From: a virus
Reading direction: 5' to 3' (one strand)
Virus record (IMG/VR): IMGVR_UViG_3300047585_000215
Coordinates: 1 to 22,373 of that record
Length of the DNA: 22,373 nt
Shown: positions 21,804 through 22,373 of the stretch, one piece after another
How positions within the stretch are numbered: position 1 is the first letter of the stretch
How the letters are laid out: the number at the start of each line of letters is the position of its first letter
Notes under the pieces: model-generated
Told to the model about the DNA's origin: nothing
What the model saw: the letters and a program-made list of their open reading frames with translations, nothing else
The model's database searches: none
Translations under genes and position numbers: made by a program

Positions 21804-21845
21804 GCCTTGAGAGAGTACCTCGCACTCGCCTTGAGAGATTACCTC
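21804..21845 (-). promoter_or_regulatory. Two 18-bp direct repeats upstream of the zinc-ribbon gene
   Basis: gccttgagagagtacctc (21,804-21,821) and gccttgagagattacctc (21,828-21,845) differ at one base and are spaced 24 bp start to start, slightly over two helical turns. They lie 72-113 bp before the minus-strand start, so could be operator sites for a dimeric regulator. The 225-bp gap (21,733-21,957) also has to serve the + strand gene at 21,958. A promoter cannot be fixed with confidence. Confidence 0.5.
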
Positions 21846-21957
21846 TCAGAATTTCACCGTTGCAAGCGGTTGGGCCATTCGACTTCAGGTATCGCGTTGC
21901 TCGCATCAGGCACTTCGCGGCGAGTCTCAATCTACCAGCGCCGATAGTCTTAAATCC

Positions 21958-22373
21958 ATGATCGTCAAATACGGCCCTTATCAGCACAGTCAGAACGAAG
22001 TCAGCATTCGCATTACGCGCGAGCCGATGCGTTCGCAGGCCGGCCTCTTCTATGCCTACAAGGAACGTTGGGACTGCCAGGGACTGCTGCTGAACTACGC
22101 GACGCAGCAGAACCTGACCAATGCCATTCAACAGTTGACCGCGGCGTACTCCGTGGATGGCAACAACCTGGTCCTGTACCTGGACAACGGAATCACGCCG
22201 ACCGCGCACGCCCTGATCAGTGCCAATTGCAACGGCGGAACGCGGATCGTGCAAGCGCCGAGTTTTCCCGACACGCTGGGCACGGCCGAGTATCAGCCTT
22301 CGGCGGGGCGAAGCTACTCGTTCGCGATCGAGGGGGAAATGGCCCTAACCAGCGCGGACGTCATCGTCAAGTT
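21958..22373 (+). CDS. Tail protein after the tape measure (3' partial)
   Basis: ATG at 21,958 with an open frame to the window edge, 138 codons. It begins MIVKYGPYQHSQNEVSIRIT and contains AGLFYAYKERWDCQGLL, LTNAIQQLTAAYSVDGNNLVLYLDNG and ending SYSFAIEGEMALTSADVIVK, a beta-rich pattern. The next gene after a tape measure is usually the distal tail or a hub protein, so that is the likely role; the sequence has features of a baseplate-type beta domain, but no motif decides. No strong Shine-Dalgarno sequence precedes the start. It could equally be a different tail component since it is truncated. Confidence 0.6.
   Translation, partial: MIVKYGPYQHSQNEVSIRITREPMRSQAGLFYAYKERWDCQGLLLNYATQQNLTNAIQQLTAAYSVDGNNLVLYLDNGITPTAHALISANCNGGTRIVQAPSFPDTLGTAEYQPSAGRSYSFAIEGEMALTSADVIVK

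Larger units (their letters stand above)
1..22373 (+). mobile_element. Siphovirus-type phage/prophage structural module (partial)
   Basis: The order portal, protease, capsid, joining proteins, tail terminator, tail tube, frameshifted chaperone, tape measure, distal tail is the conserved head-to-tail order of long-tailed phages. Most genes are on the + strand with short gaps or 1-4 nt stop/start overlaps, as in a late operon. Three minus-strand genes and a cluster of unrecognised genes interrupt it. Both ends are cut inside genes, so terminase, lysis, integration and control genes lie outside or are absent. Whether this is a free phage, an integrated prophage or a remnant cannot be decided; the reading frames look intact, which argues against decay. 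Confidence 0.85.

Noticed and set aside
21415-21810. 131-aa + strand frame over the zinc-ribbon gene
   Set aside because: The minus strand has two CxxC pairs, a membrane helix and a good RBS; the + strand product is its shadow.
21754-22254. 166-aa minus-strand frame at the right end
   Set aside because: It overlaps the partial + strand tail gene starting at 21,958, which continues to the edge with normal phage-like composition; the minus product is motif-free.
1-22373. tRNA, rRNA, integrase and attachment sites
   Set aside because: No cloverleaf, rRNA segment, recombinase motif or convincing direct-repeat attachment pair was seen by eye.

Overview
The window is the head-and-tail structural module of a tailed (siphovirus-type) bacteriophage or prophage in a GC-rich bacterium. 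The gene order supports this: a portal (cut at the left edge), a head-maturation protease/scaffold, the major capsid protein, small head-tail joining genes, a tail-terminator-like gene, the tail tube, a frameshifted tail-assembly chaperone, the tape measure and the start of a distal-tail gene (cut at the right edge). No terminase, integrase, lysis, replication or regulator gene is visible. The host is probably a planctomycete. I infer this from the codon and GC style and from short intergenic repeats (ttcaccacaaag, gaatgacgaa and ccttggacttt types, and GCGGC-n-GCCGC palindromes) that resemble those of that phylum; no marker gene proves it.

Layout. 1-7.2 kb is the head module: portal, a 204-aa protein, protease/scaffold, a 271-aa probable jelly-roll protein, capsid, a 259-aa unknown, then 80-aa and 119-aa joining-type genes. 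7.3-16 kb is an unusually long accessory block between head and tail genes. It holds a clan GH-A-type glycoside hydrolase with no export signal, two tandem membrane-anchored SGNH/GDSL hydrolases on the opposite strand, a 115-aa CxxC protein, a 486-aa beta-rich protein with internal repeats, several small genes including a seven-cysteine putative zinc protein, and a 420-aa protein made mostly of nine charged repeats of about 36 residues. 16.1-21.3 kb is the tail module. 21.4-21.75 kb is an antisense zinc-ribbon membrane protein with a repeated operator-like motif upstream. From 21,958 the next tail gene runs off the window.

How it may work together. The head and tail genes are nearly all on the + strand, and many overlap or abut, as expected of one late operon. 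The three minus-strand genes look like morons, expressed separately. One reading is that the hydrolase and the beta-rich or repeat proteins belong to the virion and act on host surface polysaccharide, while the two SGNH proteins change acylation of the host envelope or exopolysaccharide; this is inference. The best-supported regulatory signal is a CCCAAAC slippery heptamer at 18,713, five bases before the upper chaperone stop codon, with an open -1 frame and a stem 8 nt downstream.

Intergenic DNA is rich in inverted repeats: a 148-bp element with perfect 19-bp terminal inverted repeats (3263-3410), a related palindrome (13,885-13,991), and two other inverted pairs (1180-1329 and 13,484-13,603). 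I saw no tRNA, rRNA or CRISPR array.
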